Assembly (NCBI GenBank): GCA_041690495.1
Contig: JAWLHE010000003.1
Location: 310,001 to 374,000, forward strand
Source: DATAAP01 sp041690495
GTDB taxonomy: Bacteria; Pseudomonadota; Alphaproteobacteria; CACIAM-22H2
Reading direction: 5' to 3'
Length of the DNA stretch: 64,000 nt
A program made the translations under genes and the position numbers. Positions 24,229-32,474 of this stretch are shown one piece after another (the stretch's first letter is position 1; each line of letters begins with the position of its first letter). The notes beneath the pieces are model-generated. The model saw nothing but the letters and a program-made list of their open reading frames with translations. It had not been told where the DNA came from and searched no databases.

Positions 24229-24708
24229 TCAGGAAAAATCGTCGCTGCGGCCGCTCGCGACGAGGTGCTGCGCTAACGTTTGGAGCGCGTATTCGATCCG
24301 ACCGGCGCGCTTGCGGAAAGCGAGCGGCCTATTTTCGGCGCGCCAGTTTCTCAGCGTTTTTGCTGACCGGCGGAGCAGAACTGCCGCGTCCGCTTCGAGT
24401 ACATGGTCGTCGCCCGTTAACGGCAGCCCGCGGTCGCGACACGCGACGCGCAGCTCGCGTTCTTTCATGGCGACGGCATCCTGGGCGGGCACCGCCGGCG
24501 AGGATGGCGCTCCGCCGGCCAGCGCCGCCCGCCGCTGCAACAGCCCGGTCAGCCGGCCCGCCACAGCGGCGATTTCTGCATCAAGGCGCTGGAGATCGTT
24601 CATGGGGGGGGGGGGGGGCCAAGGGTCAAAGTTTGCCTTGGGGGATTGGGGCAGCGGTCTGAGGGGACCGCGTTCTGTCTTTGCGCTGCCCCCCCCGTCG
24701 GTGATCAT
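24229..24708 (-). CDS. HTH protein with homopolymer tracts in the N-terminal coding region
   Basis: 159 residues. The C-terminal half (EADAAVLLRRSAKTLRNWRA, RAGRIEYALQTL) is a MerR/HTH_17-like winged helix. The ATG at 24708 overlaps the preceding stop (ATGA), which argues for this start. The coding strand then has a G8 run (24689-24696) and a C15 run (24604-24618) that encodes five prolines. A second in-frame ATG (24603) follows the C15 run directly. Slippage in either run would shift the frame and leave only the short form from 24603. It may be a regulator of the structural genes just downstream. Confidence 0.6.
   Translation of the reverse strand: MITDGGGSAKTERGPLRPLPQSPKANFDPWPPPPPMNDLQRLDAEIAAVAGRLTGLLQRRAALAGGAPSSPAVPAQDAVAMKERELRVACRDRGLPLTGDDHVLEADAAVLLRRSAKTLRNWRAENRPLAFRKRAGRIEYALQTLAQHLVASGRSDDFS
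24604..24618 (-). repeat. C15 homopolymer (G15 on the plus strand)
   Basis: Fifteen identical bases inside the HTH gene's 5' region, far longer than chance in a coding sequence. Such tracts slip during replication and are also prone to sequencing error. Confidence 0.85.
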
Positions 24709-25022
24709 GCCGCTGCCCGGCCAAGTGTTGCCGCGATGGCGCTGGCATCGGCGTATGAGCGGCAGAGCGCGACAATCGGCACGCCGTTGGCGATGTAGGC
24801 GCGCACCGCTTGCGCCTGGAGGAAATCGGCCGCCGTATTCGGCTCGATCCAGTAGGCAGCGGCTGCGGGGGCGTTCAGAGCTTCGATGATGCTATCCAGG
24901 CCGATTGTAAGGATGGCGCGCGGCCAACTATCGGACGGGCAAAGCGACGCGGCGAGGAAGGCAAGCGCGCGTCGTTCCGGGGCGGAGATTACGGCGACGT
25001 GGCGGGTCGTGATTTTCGTCAT
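24705..25022 (-). CDS. Unknown small protein before the HTH gene
   Basis: 105 residues. It contains VISAPERRALAFLAASLCPS and an Ala-rich helix ending GVPIVALCRSYADASAIAA. There is no membrane segment or known motif. The stop overlaps the HTH start, and it lies downstream of the iteron-like region, so it could belong to the replication/regulation block. Confidence 0.5.
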   Translation of the reverse strand: MTKITTRHVAVISAPERRALAFLAASLCPSDSWPRAILTIGLDSIIEALNAPAAAAYWIEPNTAADFLQAQAVRAYIANGVPIVALCRSYADASAIAATLGRAAA

Positions 25023-25170
25023 GGGTTAATTTCCGGCGGGTTGGGGCGGGACGCGGGGCGACAGAGCTCGAAACCCCCCTTCCAAAATTTCATGTCGGTG
25101 AAAACGGAGGGGCGCCACCGGTCTCACGGCGGCAAGGCCAGATTCGTGCCCACGCCCCCCGGAACCGAGC

Positions 25171-25282
25171 GGTCGCGGTCGCAGCGGTCGCAAGTGCATT
25201 CCCCCTTTAAGGGGGGGAAATGCGACTGCGACTGCGACCAGCCGTTGTGCGACTGAGTTGCGACCATTCTGCGACCTGCGAC
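25171..25282. repeat. Iteron-like cluster of TGCGAC hexamers (candidate replication origin)
   Basis: TGCGAC or its complement GTCGCA occurs at 25178-25183, 25187-25192, 25221-25226, 25227-25232, 25233-25238, 25248-25253, 25259-25264, 25270-25275 and 25277-25282; further copies continue into the ATPase gene to 25459. An odd palindrome, CCCCCTTTAAGGGGG, sits between the two orientations at 25201-25215. It lies directly downstream of the RepA-like ATPase and primase genes. The 263-base gap (25023-25285) has no other gene. Confidence 0.55.
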
Positions 25283-25285
25283 TGT

Positions 25286-26407
25286 TCATTCGGCAAGCCA
25301 TAGCCACTCCTTATAAACCCCGATAACTCCACGACTTTGAAGCTGTTCAAGGACTCGGCCGATGGCTTCCCGGCGCCGCTTCGGTTCTGCGACCTCTTTT
25401 GCGACCGCGGCGTTTTCGAGTGCTTCCAGCGCGTCCGGTCGCAAAACGCATTTGCGACCGTTCGGGATGTGATCGGACGTTGGCGGAATCTCGCCATGAC
25501 CATCAGCGAAGTAGTTTCGCAGCGCTTGTAGGGCGTTGGTCTGGCGGTCGTTCAACCGCCGCTGAATCCTCGGCTTCGCGTTTGGCGCCTCGTCAGCCGG
25601 GACGATTACACAGGAGCAGATCACGTCGCCGTCTTCGTCGCGACCGACTTCGACACGTTCCAGCCGGCTACAAAGGGTTTCGCCACGTTCGCCATCTTTC
25701 ATTTCCTCGACGGCGACAACCACGTTGTCGGCCACGTCGCGCTTGACCGATAGTTCGGCATCAAGGGCGCCACGCAAGCTCGTGTGGCCGCGCATCCGGC
25801 TTTCGTCCACGCCGCAATGATGAACGACGATTACCAGGCATCCGAAGGTCTCCCGGACCGTATCGGCTGCGTTGATGTACAAACCCATATCTTCGTCGCT
25901 CGATTCGCTTCCGCGGATCGAGCGGTTCAACGTATCGAAGGCGATTGCAACGGGGTTTGCGGTGCGGATCTGGTGCTTGATGTCGGCAATGAGTTGTTCG
26001 CGCTCGCCGACCAGATCAAGCCGCGTCGTGACGAGGTAGAAGTCCGGATCTTCGTCTGAAAGCCCGTGGTGCATCTTGAATGCGGCAATCCTTGCACCCA
26101 GGCCGCGCTCGCCTTCGCAGGCGACATAGACCACCGGCCCTTGCTTAACGCGCCGGCCGCGATAGTCCCACCCAAGCGCGACGTGCATCAACGCATCAAA
26201 CAACCAGAACGATTTGCCGCTCTTGGGCGGCCCCCAGACGACGGCAAGTCCTTCCTTGGGAAAAATACCCTTGATCAGGTAAAGCGACGTTGTGGTCAGC
26301 ATCACGTCGTTGAAGCGCACCAGTGCAAATCGGTTGCTCTTCACGGTGCCGACGTTCGGCTTTGACCAGGCGGAATCAGCGGCCGAAAGCGGCGTTGGGT
26401 GCGTCAT
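25286..26407 (-). CDS. RepA-like AAA ATPase (replicative helicase type)
   Basis: 373 residues. Walker A GPPKSGKS at 59-66 within LAVVWGPPKSGKSFWLFDAL, VVYVACEGERGLGAR, and a Walker B-like VAIAFDTLNRSIRGS with the conserved acidic residue match the AAA_25/RepA family of hexameric helicases. HHCGVDESRMRGHTSLRGA is the conserved sensor-like loop. It is coupled to the primase gene (ATGA), together forming the P4-type primase/helicase pair found in satellites and prophages. The 3' end carries part of the TGCGAC repeat cluster. Confidence 0.85.
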   Translation of the reverse strand: MTHPTPLSAADSAWSKPNVGTVKSNRFALVRFNDVMLTTTSLYLIKGIFPKEGLAVVWGPPKSGKSFWLFDALMHVALGWDYRGRRVKQGPVVYVACEGERGLGARIAAFKMHHGLSDEDPDFYLVTTRLDLVGEREQLIADIKHQIRTANPVAIAFDTLNRSIRGSESSDEDMGLYINAADTVRETFGCLVIVVHHCGVDESRMRGHTSLRGALDAELSVKRDVADNVVVAVEEMKDGERGETLCSRLERVEVGRDEDGDVICSCVIVPADEAPNAKPRIQRRLNDRQTNALQALRNYFADGHGEIPPTSDHIPNGRKCVLRPDALEALENAAVAKEVAEPKRRREAIGRVLEQLQSRGVIGVYKEWLWLAE

Positions 26408-27267
26408 GCCGCCGTCCTCCGCGTCGTGTCGTTCCAGTCGTTGCCGGTGCCGGGCGGCGCGACGATGCAAGCCTCGCGCCCGGCCGCGTGCCACCGTCCG
26501 AGGCACCGCCGCGCGGCAGATAGTCCCGCGTCGTCATGATCGGCGAAGATCGTAAGGCTTTCGATGCCGGCCAATACCGGGAAGGCCGCGACGTTCCCGG
26601 CATCGATCGCAGCCCACACAGGCGACCATCCCGACGCCATGACGGACAAGGCGGTTTCAATCCCCTCAGCGATGCCCAAGCCGAGCGTAACGTCAGCGTC
26701 AGGAACGAGCCGAATGACGCCCCCGGCCTTGGTATGATCTTTCAGCAATAATTTCGGCCGCTCGACGTCCGCCTTGCCGCAGCCGTCGGGCTTGAGCAGG
26801 GTGAAATGCAAGGTCATCGGCTCGCCGGTCGCCGCGTCGGTCACGCGTGCGACCATCGCGGGATGCCCCCCGATGTTCCGGTGAAATCTCAGATCCAAAT
26901 CAGCCGGTACAGCGCAGCCGCGCCCGCGCAGATAGATTTCGACGGGGGTTCCTGGGATGGCGGTCGCCCGTTCCCAAATCCCGTTCGCATGCGGTGACCA
27001 GCGCCGTTTGTCGGATAGCGCCGGCTGCGGCCGGGGCATCGCCTTCGTAGGCCTGGTGGGCACTGGGTCGCGCGGTCGCCAGGCACCAGCCCACCCGCAG
27101 CGAAAACAGTTCCAGATGGCAGCATCGTCCGCGATCGTCACGCCGAGCGCATCATCGCGCGACCGCCTGTTGCAGCGCGGGCATGAAGTCCGATAGGTCC
27201 CGGTGGTATATCGGCGCAAACGAATGCCGGCATCCGCGAGCGCCGCGGCGAGGGTCGCCTGCGTCAT
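26404..27267 (-). CDS. Zinc-ribbon and Toprim primase
   Basis: 287 residues. Cys29-x2-Cys32 and Cys54-x2-Cys57 form an N-terminal zinc ribbon (SCPRC, NCFRC). The Toprim part has LGIAEGIETALSVMA (catalytic Glu), IFADHDDAGL (the DxD) and a final NDWND. It makes primers for element replication with the ATPase encoded just downstream. The stop/start overlap with both neighbours (ATGA) suggests a fixed stoichiometry. Confidence 0.88.
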   Translation of the reverse strand: MTQATLAAALADAGIRLRRYTTGTYRTSCPRCNRRSRDDALGVTIADDAAIWNCFRCGWAGAWRPRDPVPTRPTKAMPRPQPALSDKRRWSPHANGIWERATAIPGTPVEIYLRGRGCAVPADLDLRFHRNIGGHPAMVARVTDAATGEPMTLHFTLLKPDGCGKADVERPKLLLKDHTKAGGVIRLVPDADVTLGLGIAEGIETALSVMASGWSPVWAAIDAGNVAAFPVLAGIESLTIFADHDDAGLSAARRCLGRWHAAGREACIVAPPGTGNDWNDTTRRTAA

Positions 27268-27470
27268 GCGGACCGCTCGCCTAATCCAGAGAGGTCGGCG
27301 ACGACAGCGGCGACCCGAATTCGGACGCCATAGCGACGGGCGATCCAGACAGTAGCGCGGCGTTGCGTTATGGCGAGGAGGAGAGTACCGTCCGCGCGTT
27401 CAAATTCGCTGCTTCCGATACCCGCCCGGTCGGCGCCGCCAGCGCTGGCCGGGCTTTCTTTTGCCGGCAT
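27264..27470 (-). CDS. Small unknown protein upstream of the primase
   Basis: 68 residues, basic, with EFERADGTLLLAITQRRATV and RIRVAAVVADLSG. It is coupled to the primase by an ATGA overlap and starts 5 bases after the excisionase-like gene. No motif recognised. Confidence 0.5.
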   Translation of the reverse strand: MPAKESPASAGGADRAGIGSSEFERADGTLLLAITQRRATVWIARRYGVRIRVAAVVADLSGLGERSA

Positions 27471-27475
27471 GTGCT

Positions 27476-27712
27476 CTAAGCCGCCTTCCCATCGCCAGAA
27501 AGCAACCGGTCGAACGCCGCTTTGGGTACAAGCAGCAACTTCCCGATCCGAATCGTCGGAATGTCGCCGCGCCTTGCGGCTTCGTAGGCCGAATTGCGGC
27601 TTAGGCCGAGCTGCTCGCCCGCTTCCGGCACCGTGAGCACCTTCCGTTCCGCTGCTTTTAATTTCCTGCGCTCGTGGCGATTAGGCTCTTGCGGTTGGTC
27701 AGGTTTAGTCAT
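27476..27712 (-). CDS. Excisionase-family HTH protein
   Basis: 78 residues. After a charged start, LTVPEAGEQLGLSRNSAYEA and AARRGDIPTIRIGKLLLVPK form the MerR-like HTH_17 domain typical of Xis/AlpA proteins. It is the first gene of the leftward operon and is divergent from the RHH gene. It probably aids excision and may activate the operon. Confidence 0.82.
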   Translation of the reverse strand: MTKPDQPQEPNRHERRKLKAAERKVLTVPEAGEQLGLSRNSAYEAARRGDIPTIRIGKLLLVPKAAFDRLLSGDGKAA

Positions 27713-27751
27713 TTTGCACCCTTTCTCGCGTTCGTGAGAAACACTTTACCC

Positions 27752-27779
27752 CTTATACACCATTCTTGCACCTTGCCAA
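27752..27779 (-). promoter_or_regulatory. Promoter of the leftward excisionase-primase operon
   Basis: On the minus strand TTGGCA (27774-27779) and TATAAG (27752-27757) are 16 bases apart. Downstream is an inverted repeat TTTCTC/GAGAAA (27723-27742) near the start codon, a likely operator. Confidence 0.6.
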
Positions 27780-27802
27780 TCAGTTTCTAATGATTTAGAG
27801 AA

Positions 27803-27824
27803 AGTTGGTACGGAGTTGGTACGG
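27803..27824 (+). repeat. Tandem 11-bp repeat, probable operator
   Basis: AGTTGGTACGG occurs twice without spacing (27803-27813, 27814-27824) just before the ribosome site of the RHH gene. It may be the binding site of that RHH protein or of the HTH protein. Confidence 0.5.
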
Positions 27825-27836
27825 AAGGGGCAAGCG

Positions 27837-28307
27837 ATGACGACCAAACCCAGGCGGATGGGGCGCCCGCTTAAAGAGCCGGAGCCAGGCAAACGTGTAT
27901 CTCTCGGGCTTAAGGTGACGGCGGACATAAAGCGCCGCATTGACGGCGCGGCGCGGGAAAAAGGCCGCACTCAAAGCCAGGAGGCAGAATTTCGGCTGCA
28001 GCAATCGTTTTCAGAGGAAGATGCTTTACTTGGCCCCGAGCTCCGCAACGTCCAATTGACGATGATTGCCGCCTTCTTTAGCGCCGGCTCGCAGGCAGCC
28101 GCGGGCAAAGGCCATCCCGAGTGGAAGCCATCGGATTGGCTTAAGGACGAGGACTGTTACATCGCGGCGATGTTTGAGGTTCTCACGTCGCTCCTGCTTC
28201 GCGCACCGAACGCCAACCCGGATAAGATCCTGCTCATGGCGAACGAAATCCGGGCGCGGGTTGTCCAAAGCCTCGCGAACCAAGAGCGGATCAAGTTGAC
28301 GCCTTAG
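27837..28307 (+). CDS. Ribbon-helix-helix repressor-like protein
   Basis: 156 residues from the ATG at 27837, which has GGAAGGGG seven bases before it; the ATG at 27816 has no site. KRVSLGLKVTADIKRRIDGA and EKGRTQSQEAEFRLQQS match an Arc-type RHH domain. The long C-terminal part is helical. It is divergent from the excisionase operon and 15 bases upstream of the integrase, the normal place for the element's repressor. Confidence 0.75.
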   Translation: MTTKPRRMGRPLKEPEPGKRVSLGLKVTADIKRRIDGAAREKGRTQSQEAEFRLQQSFSEEDALLGPELRNVQLTMIAAFFSAGSQAAAGKGHPEWKPSDWLKDEDCYIAAMFEVLTSLLLRAPNANPDKILLMANEIRARVVQSLANQERIKLTP

Positions 28308-28322
28308 CCTCGGAGATAGGCA

Positions 28323-29564
28323 ATGAGCAATGGCACCATCATCCGCCGCGAAGGCAAGCGCGGCACCTCCTATCTGCTCAAATACGACGGTCCGCGCGAT
28401 CCGGCGACCGGTCGGCGCCACCAGCTCTATAAGACCGTGCGCGGTTCGCTTCGCGACGCGCAGCGCGAGCTGCGCCGGCTGCTCGGCCAGCTTGACGACG
28501 GCACACACGTTGATCCACACAAGCTGACCGTCGCCGAATGGTTGACGTCATGGCTGCGCGATCACGCATCAACCGCCATCGGCGCCAAGAGCCGCGAGCG
28601 ATACGGCGATATGATCAACCTTCATGTGATCCCGCGCATCGGGGCGGGTCCGCTCATAAAGCTGACGCCCCCGACGATCCAGCGGCTTTATTCGGACCTG
28701 CTGACTTCGGGGCGGCGCCCGCGGCTCACGGCTGCGGATGGGCCAGCGCAGCCCGCCGGATTGGCACCGGCCACGGTGCTGTACGTGCATCGCGTCCTGC
28801 ACCTCGCGCTTTCAACAGCCGTACGGCAACGGCTGCTGCCGCGCAATCCGGCGGAGGATGTAACGCCCCCGCGGCCGGCGGCGCTGCGTTCATCGGGCGT
28901 CGATGGCGACGGGACCGAAAAAATGCGCGCCCTTGAGCGCGACCAGCTCGACACGCTGTTGTGCGCTTTCAGGGGATCGAGCCTGTTCCCGATCGTCGCG
29001 GTTGCCGCCGGCACCGGCATGCGCCGCGGCGAAGTGCTGGCGCTGCGCTGGTCCGACGTCGATCTCGACCGCGCCACGATCCGTGTTGCACGGTCGGTCG
29101 AAGATACCAAGGCCGAGGGTATCCGCTTCAAGGCACCCAAGACCAAACAGAGCCGGCGGACGATCGGCATTGATCCGGGGCTTGTCGCGCTGCTGCGCGC
29201 GGAGTGGCGGCGCCAGGCAGAGGAAGCCTTGAAGCTCGGCATCCGGCTGGCACCCGATCACCTCGTCTTTCCGAAATCGCCGGTCGCGTTGACGACGCCG
29301 CGCCCGCCCCGGTACGTCACGCATGATTTCGTCGCGCGGGCCGCAAAGGCGGGTTTCGCCGGACTGCGGTTCCACGATCTGCGGCATACCCATGCGACGC
29401 TGTTGCTTATCGGCGGAGTCCCTATCAATGCGGTCGCGCAGCGCCTCGGCCATAGCAGCCCGGTCGTCACCCTGACGGTCTACGGCCATGTGCTCCGCCG
29501 CGCCGAGGATCAGGCGGTCGCGGTTGCCGGTTCGCTGCTTGCAACCGCGCTGCAGGATGCTTAG
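28323..29564 (+). CDS. Tyrosine-type site-specific integrase
   Basis: 413 residues. The N-terminal arm and core-binding domains are followed by the catalytic domain with Arg234 (TGMRRGE), Lys about 275 (KTKQSRR), His351-x-x-Arg354 (HDLRHTHAT), His377 (LGHSS) and Tyr387 (VTLTVYGH). All catalytic residues are intact, so it should be active. GGAGA precedes the start. The gene reads toward the intact tRNA-Ser, 136 bases away, and this region holds arm-type repeats. Confidence 0.95.
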   Translation: MSNGTIIRREGKRGTSYLLKYDGPRDPATGRRHQLYKTVRGSLRDAQRELRRLLGQLDDGTHVDPHKLTVAEWLTSWLRDHASTAIGAKSRERYGDMINLHVIPRIGAGPLIKLTPPTIQRLYSDLLTSGRRPRLTAADGPAQPAGLAPATVLYVHRVLHLALSTAVRQRLLPRNPAEDVTPPRPAALRSSGVDGDGTEKMRALERDQLDTLLCAFRGSSLFPIVAVAAGTGMRRGEVLALRWSDVDLDRATIRVARSVEDTKAEGIRFKAPKTKQSRRTIGIDPGLVALLRAEWRRQAEEALKLGIRLAPDHLVFPKSPVALTTPRPPRYVTHDFVARAAKAGFAGLRFHDLRHTHATLLLIGGVPINAVAQRLGHSSPVVTLTVYGHVLRRAEDQAVAVAGSLLATALQDA

Positions 29565-29617
29565 AACAGCGGCCCGCGCGACGCCCGGAAGGAAACGCGA
29601 ACGGAAGCGGAGCCGGC

Positions 29618-29639
29618 GGGTTGCAAACGGGTTGCAAAT
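29618..29639 (+). repeat. Right arm-type integrase sites
   Basis: GGGTTGCAAAC (29618-29628) and GGGTTGCAAAT (29629-29639) lie in tandem, followed by a decayed copy GGGTTCGAAA. They resemble the left pair at 13468-13490, with G for A in the sixth position. Confidence 0.6.
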
Positions 29640-29700
29640 CGGGTTCGAAACGTCAGAAGGCTTGCCCTATACGGCCAAAATTACTAAGTAAATCAGTTAC

Positions 29701-29792
<92 letters not shown>

Positions 29793-29952
29793 ATCCTCAA
29801 AGCCGGGAAGCCATATCAGCAGTCCAACCTGTCGCCCGATGGCTCTATCCGCGACTCGACCCCAATTACCTGACCAACTCTTTCCCTTCCTGCTCACGAC
29901 GCGGCCTTGAACTGTCGAAGCGTAGTGCGAGCCAGACTCGTTCTGCGCTCCG

Positions 29953-31251
29953 CTAGACACCTCTCGCGGCGGCGCGCACCCTTCCGTCGCCCGACCGCCG
30001 CACCGGCCTGATCACAAACCGGCTCCTCGGGAGTGCAGGCATCCGCGACAGCGCGATCCGCAGGTCCTGTTCGGGCACTTCATAGTCGAGCGCCAGCAGC
30101 AGGCGCACGGCGGCCTTCATCAATTCGATCGTGGCCGGCTCCCCGGGGCAGCGGTGCCCGGCGTAAAAATCGCCGCCGCCTTGCGGTATGAAGTCGAACG
30201 CATCTCCGTTCCAGTGCCGGAAACGCTCCGGCCGGAACGCTTCCGGCTCCTGCCAGATGCGCGCATCGTGATCCGTGCCGTAGAGGTCCAGCAGCACCCA
30301 CGTACCCGCCGCGAAATGGCCGCCGCGCCAGTCGAATTCTTTCCGCACGCGCCCGGCGATGAACGGAAAGAACGGATAGAACCGCCGCACTTCCTGCACG
30401 AACCGCTCCAGGCATTCGTCGTCATGGAGCCCTTCCCTGCATTCCGGATGCTCATGCAGGGCCAGCGCCGCGAAGGTGACGAAACGCGCAACGGCGACGG
30501 CGGGACGCAGCACGTTGAGCAGTTCCACCGCTGCGGTTTTCGGATCGAGGAGTCCGCCGTCGCCCTCCCGATGCCAGGCGATGGCGTGGAGCGCGCCGCC
30601 CTCCGGGCTGTCAGCTTCGCCGCCGCGGACGTCCCGGATGAGCTGCCGGGCCCAGCGCTCGCTGCTCGCGCGGAGGAACTGCGCTCGCCAGTTCCGCGGT
30701 CCCACGCTTCCCGCGCCATTGATCATCGCGCTCAACTCGCGCGTCCTCCGACGCGCATCCTGGTCCGTCAGCCGAATGCCCGCCCACCGGCAGACCGCGC
30801 GGCAGAGGATATGCTCGAGCTCGTCGAAGAGCACGACCGCCTCCCTGTCATCCCATGTTTCCGCGCATATGCGCCACTCATCGCGCATCGCATCGACAAG
30901 CTGCCGCAGGGCCGCCGGGCTCAGCAGCGCCATGAACGTCAGCTTGCGTCGTCGATGTGCCTCGCCGTCCAGGAGCTGAACACTGCCTTTGTCCTGCAGC
31001 AGCATCAGCGTGGTAGCAGGCATCGCGCCCTTCCGGGTAAATCGGTCGCCGTCATAGAAGATCCGGGCGGCGTCGGCCCCGAGCATGCAGACGGCCTTCC
31101 GCAGCATGAGCCGGGTCTCGAACACGTCGGAACGGTGGCGGGCGCAACGCTTCGAGATGAACCGGTAGCCGTCCCGCAGCAACGCCAGCGTGCTGTCGGG
31201 GCTCCTATCGCGTGGAATCTGCGGCATGCCGGCCCGTGCGCTTCGATCCAT
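29953..31251 (-). CDS. CYP152-type cytochrome P450 peroxygenase
   Basis: 432 residues. The haem Cys is Cys368 in AGHRCPGEPA. In the I helix the usual acid-Thr pair is replaced by Arg249-Pro250 (VLRPAVAVARFV), the hallmark of H2O2-driven fatty-acid hydroxylases/decarboxylases (CYP152; P450 SPalpha/BSbeta). The EVRRFYPFFPF segment holds the ExxR, and DFIPQGGGDFYAG the meander. No redoxin partner is near, in line with direct use of peroxide. The probable substrates are fatty acids bound by their carboxylate to the Arg. It has no signal peptide and is separate from its neighbours. The 160 bases between the tRNA and its stop hold nothing. Confidence 0.88.
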   Translation of the reverse strand: MDRSARAGMPQIPRDRSPDSTLALLRDGYRFISKRCARHRSDVFETRLMLRKAVCMLGADAARIFYDGDRFTRKGAMPATTLMLLQDKGSVQLLDGEAHRRRKLTFMALLSPAALRQLVDAMRDEWRICAETWDDREAVVLFDELEHILCRAVCRWAGIRLTDQDARRRTRELSAMINGAGSVGPRNWRAQFLRASSERWARQLIRDVRGGEADSPEGGALHAIAWHREGDGGLLDPKTAAVELLNVLRPAVAVARFVTFAALALHEHPECREGLHDDECLERFVQEVRRFYPFFPFIAGRVRKEFDWRGGHFAAGTWVLLDLYGTDHDARIWQEPEAFRPERFRHWNGDAFDFIPQGGGDFYAGHRCPGEPATIELMKAAVRLLLALDYEVPEQDLRIALSRMPALPRSRFVIRPVRRSGDGRVRAAARGV

Positions 31252-31321
31252 CGCCCGCTAAAGTGTAGCGCAGCCGTCGGCCCGATCGGGGCACCATGGA
31301 TCGGAAAAGGGGAGATCGGCG

Positions 31322-31753
31322 ATGAAGCTCGCCACCATCGGCTATGAGCACCAGACGCTGTCCGGGTTGATCGAGCGGCTGAAGAAGGCCGGAGTCGAGG
31401 TGCTCATCGATGTCCGCGCGATCGCCGCTTCGCGGCGCCCGGGGTTCTCGAAGACGATGCTTGCCGCCACCCTTGCACAGCAAGGGATCGACTATGTTCA
31501 TCTGCGCCAGCTCGGCACGCCGAAGGAAGGCCGCGTGGCTGTCCGCTCCGGACGAGTGGGCGAAATGCGTGCGATCTACGAGCGCCATCTGCAGAAGCCC
31601 GAACCGCAGCTCGAACTCGCCCGCGCGGCCGAGATCGCCCGCGAGCGGCGCGCGGCGCTGCTCTGCTACGAGGCAAGCGCCGCTCATTGTCATCGCGCGA
31701 TCGTTGCCGGCCGCTTGTGCGAGACGCTTGGCTGCGAAATCGAGAACCTGTGA
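31322..31753 (+). CDS. DUF488 family protein
   Basis: 143 residues, the usual DUF488 length. Typical segments: LATIGYEHQTLSGLIERLKK, VLIDVRAIAASRRPGFS and ALLCYEASAAHCHRAIVAG, where the Cys and His are conserved. The biochemical function of the family is unknown. AGGGGAG lies upstream of the ATG at 31322. It is divergent from the P450 gene. Confidence 0.9.
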   Translation: MKLATIGYEHQTLSGLIERLKKAGVEVLIDVRAIAASRRPGFSKTMLAATLAQQGIDYVHLRQLGTPKEGRVAVRSGRVGEMRAIYERHLQKPEPQLELARAAEIARERRAALLCYEASAAHCHRAIVAGRLCETLGCEIENL

Positions 31754-31771
31754 CGCCCGGCGCCGGCAGGC

Positions 31772-32131
31772 TCACGCGGCTGGGCTGCCGCCGTCATCCT
31801 CGTCATCGTCCTCCTCATCCTCCGTGTCCCCCTCGTCCTCGTCGTCGTTGTCCTCGTCTTCGAGTGGCAGGTGGAAGGCGATGATGCTCTCCTCTGCCTC
31901 CGTCAGGTCGCCGACGGTGCCGTCCTCGACGGCCTCGGCCGCGATTTCCTTCCAGACCAGCGCCTCGCCGATATTGGCCTGGCGCACCGAAATTTGGCTT
32001 TCCGCCTCCAGCGCGCCGATCTCCTCCCAGTCCTCGCGTTCCAGCTCGGCGATCTGGCCGGCCTGACCGAGATCATCCGCTGCGAACGTGCAAATCGGCT
32101 GGCCGGATGCCTCGACTGTGAAAAACCCCAT
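31772..32131 (-). CDS. Unknown protein with highly acidic C-terminus
   Basis: 119 residues. The start MGFFTVEASGQPICTF follows AAGGGAGC with good spacing, so 32131 is preferred over 32146. The first 75 residues look folded (AELEREDWEEIGALEAE); the last 35 are almost all Asp and Glu (EDEDNDDEDEGDTEDEEDDD). No family recognised; acidic tails of this kind often bind basic proteins or are chaperone-like. Confidence 0.6.
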   Translation of the reverse strand: MGFFTVEASGQPICTFAADDLGQAGQIAELEREDWEEIGALEAESQISVRQANIGEALVWKEIAAEAVEDGTVGDLTEAEESIIAFHLPLEDEDNDDEDEGDTEDEEDDDEDDGGSPAA

Positions 32132-32474
32132 ATGTGCTCCCTTCATCCACGCGCCTCATGTCGATCATGCAACGGCTGAAACCGCAACCGGCTCCAATGT
32201 CATTCAACGCAGAAGCGCCAAGCTCGTTCAACCGCCGATTACGCGGCGCGTTCCGAACCGGAATTCGCCGGGCACCGTGCCGTCGGCAAGCTCCGCCGTG
32301 ATCATGTCGGCGTGCCCTGCCCGGCATGACCGGTCATGAGGACCTTCATTGCGATGTTTCGCGACGACCGGCAGCGGAGTTCCGTCCGCAGCGCTCTAGC
32401 TGCCGCAAATTCGCCACTGAGGAGAGGCAAATTTATCATTGGGGTGGGGTGCATTTGGCAGAGGCATATTTCAG
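32132..32474. other. Intergenic region with no firm gene
   Basis: About 340 bases between divergent genes. On the minus strand a 25-codon ORF (32228-32305, MITAELADGTVPGEFRFG...) has a weak ribosome site and may be a fragment; I do not call it a gene. No clear promoter pair was found. Confidence 0.3.

Noticed and set aside
25171..25282. CRISPR array
   Set aside because: Hexamer repeats with irregular spacing and two orientations; no spacers of constant length and no cas genes in the window.
25026..25307. 93-codon minus-strand frame in the iteron region
   Set aside because: It is made of the repeats and a palindrome, overlaps the ATPase 3' end and lacks a ribosome site.
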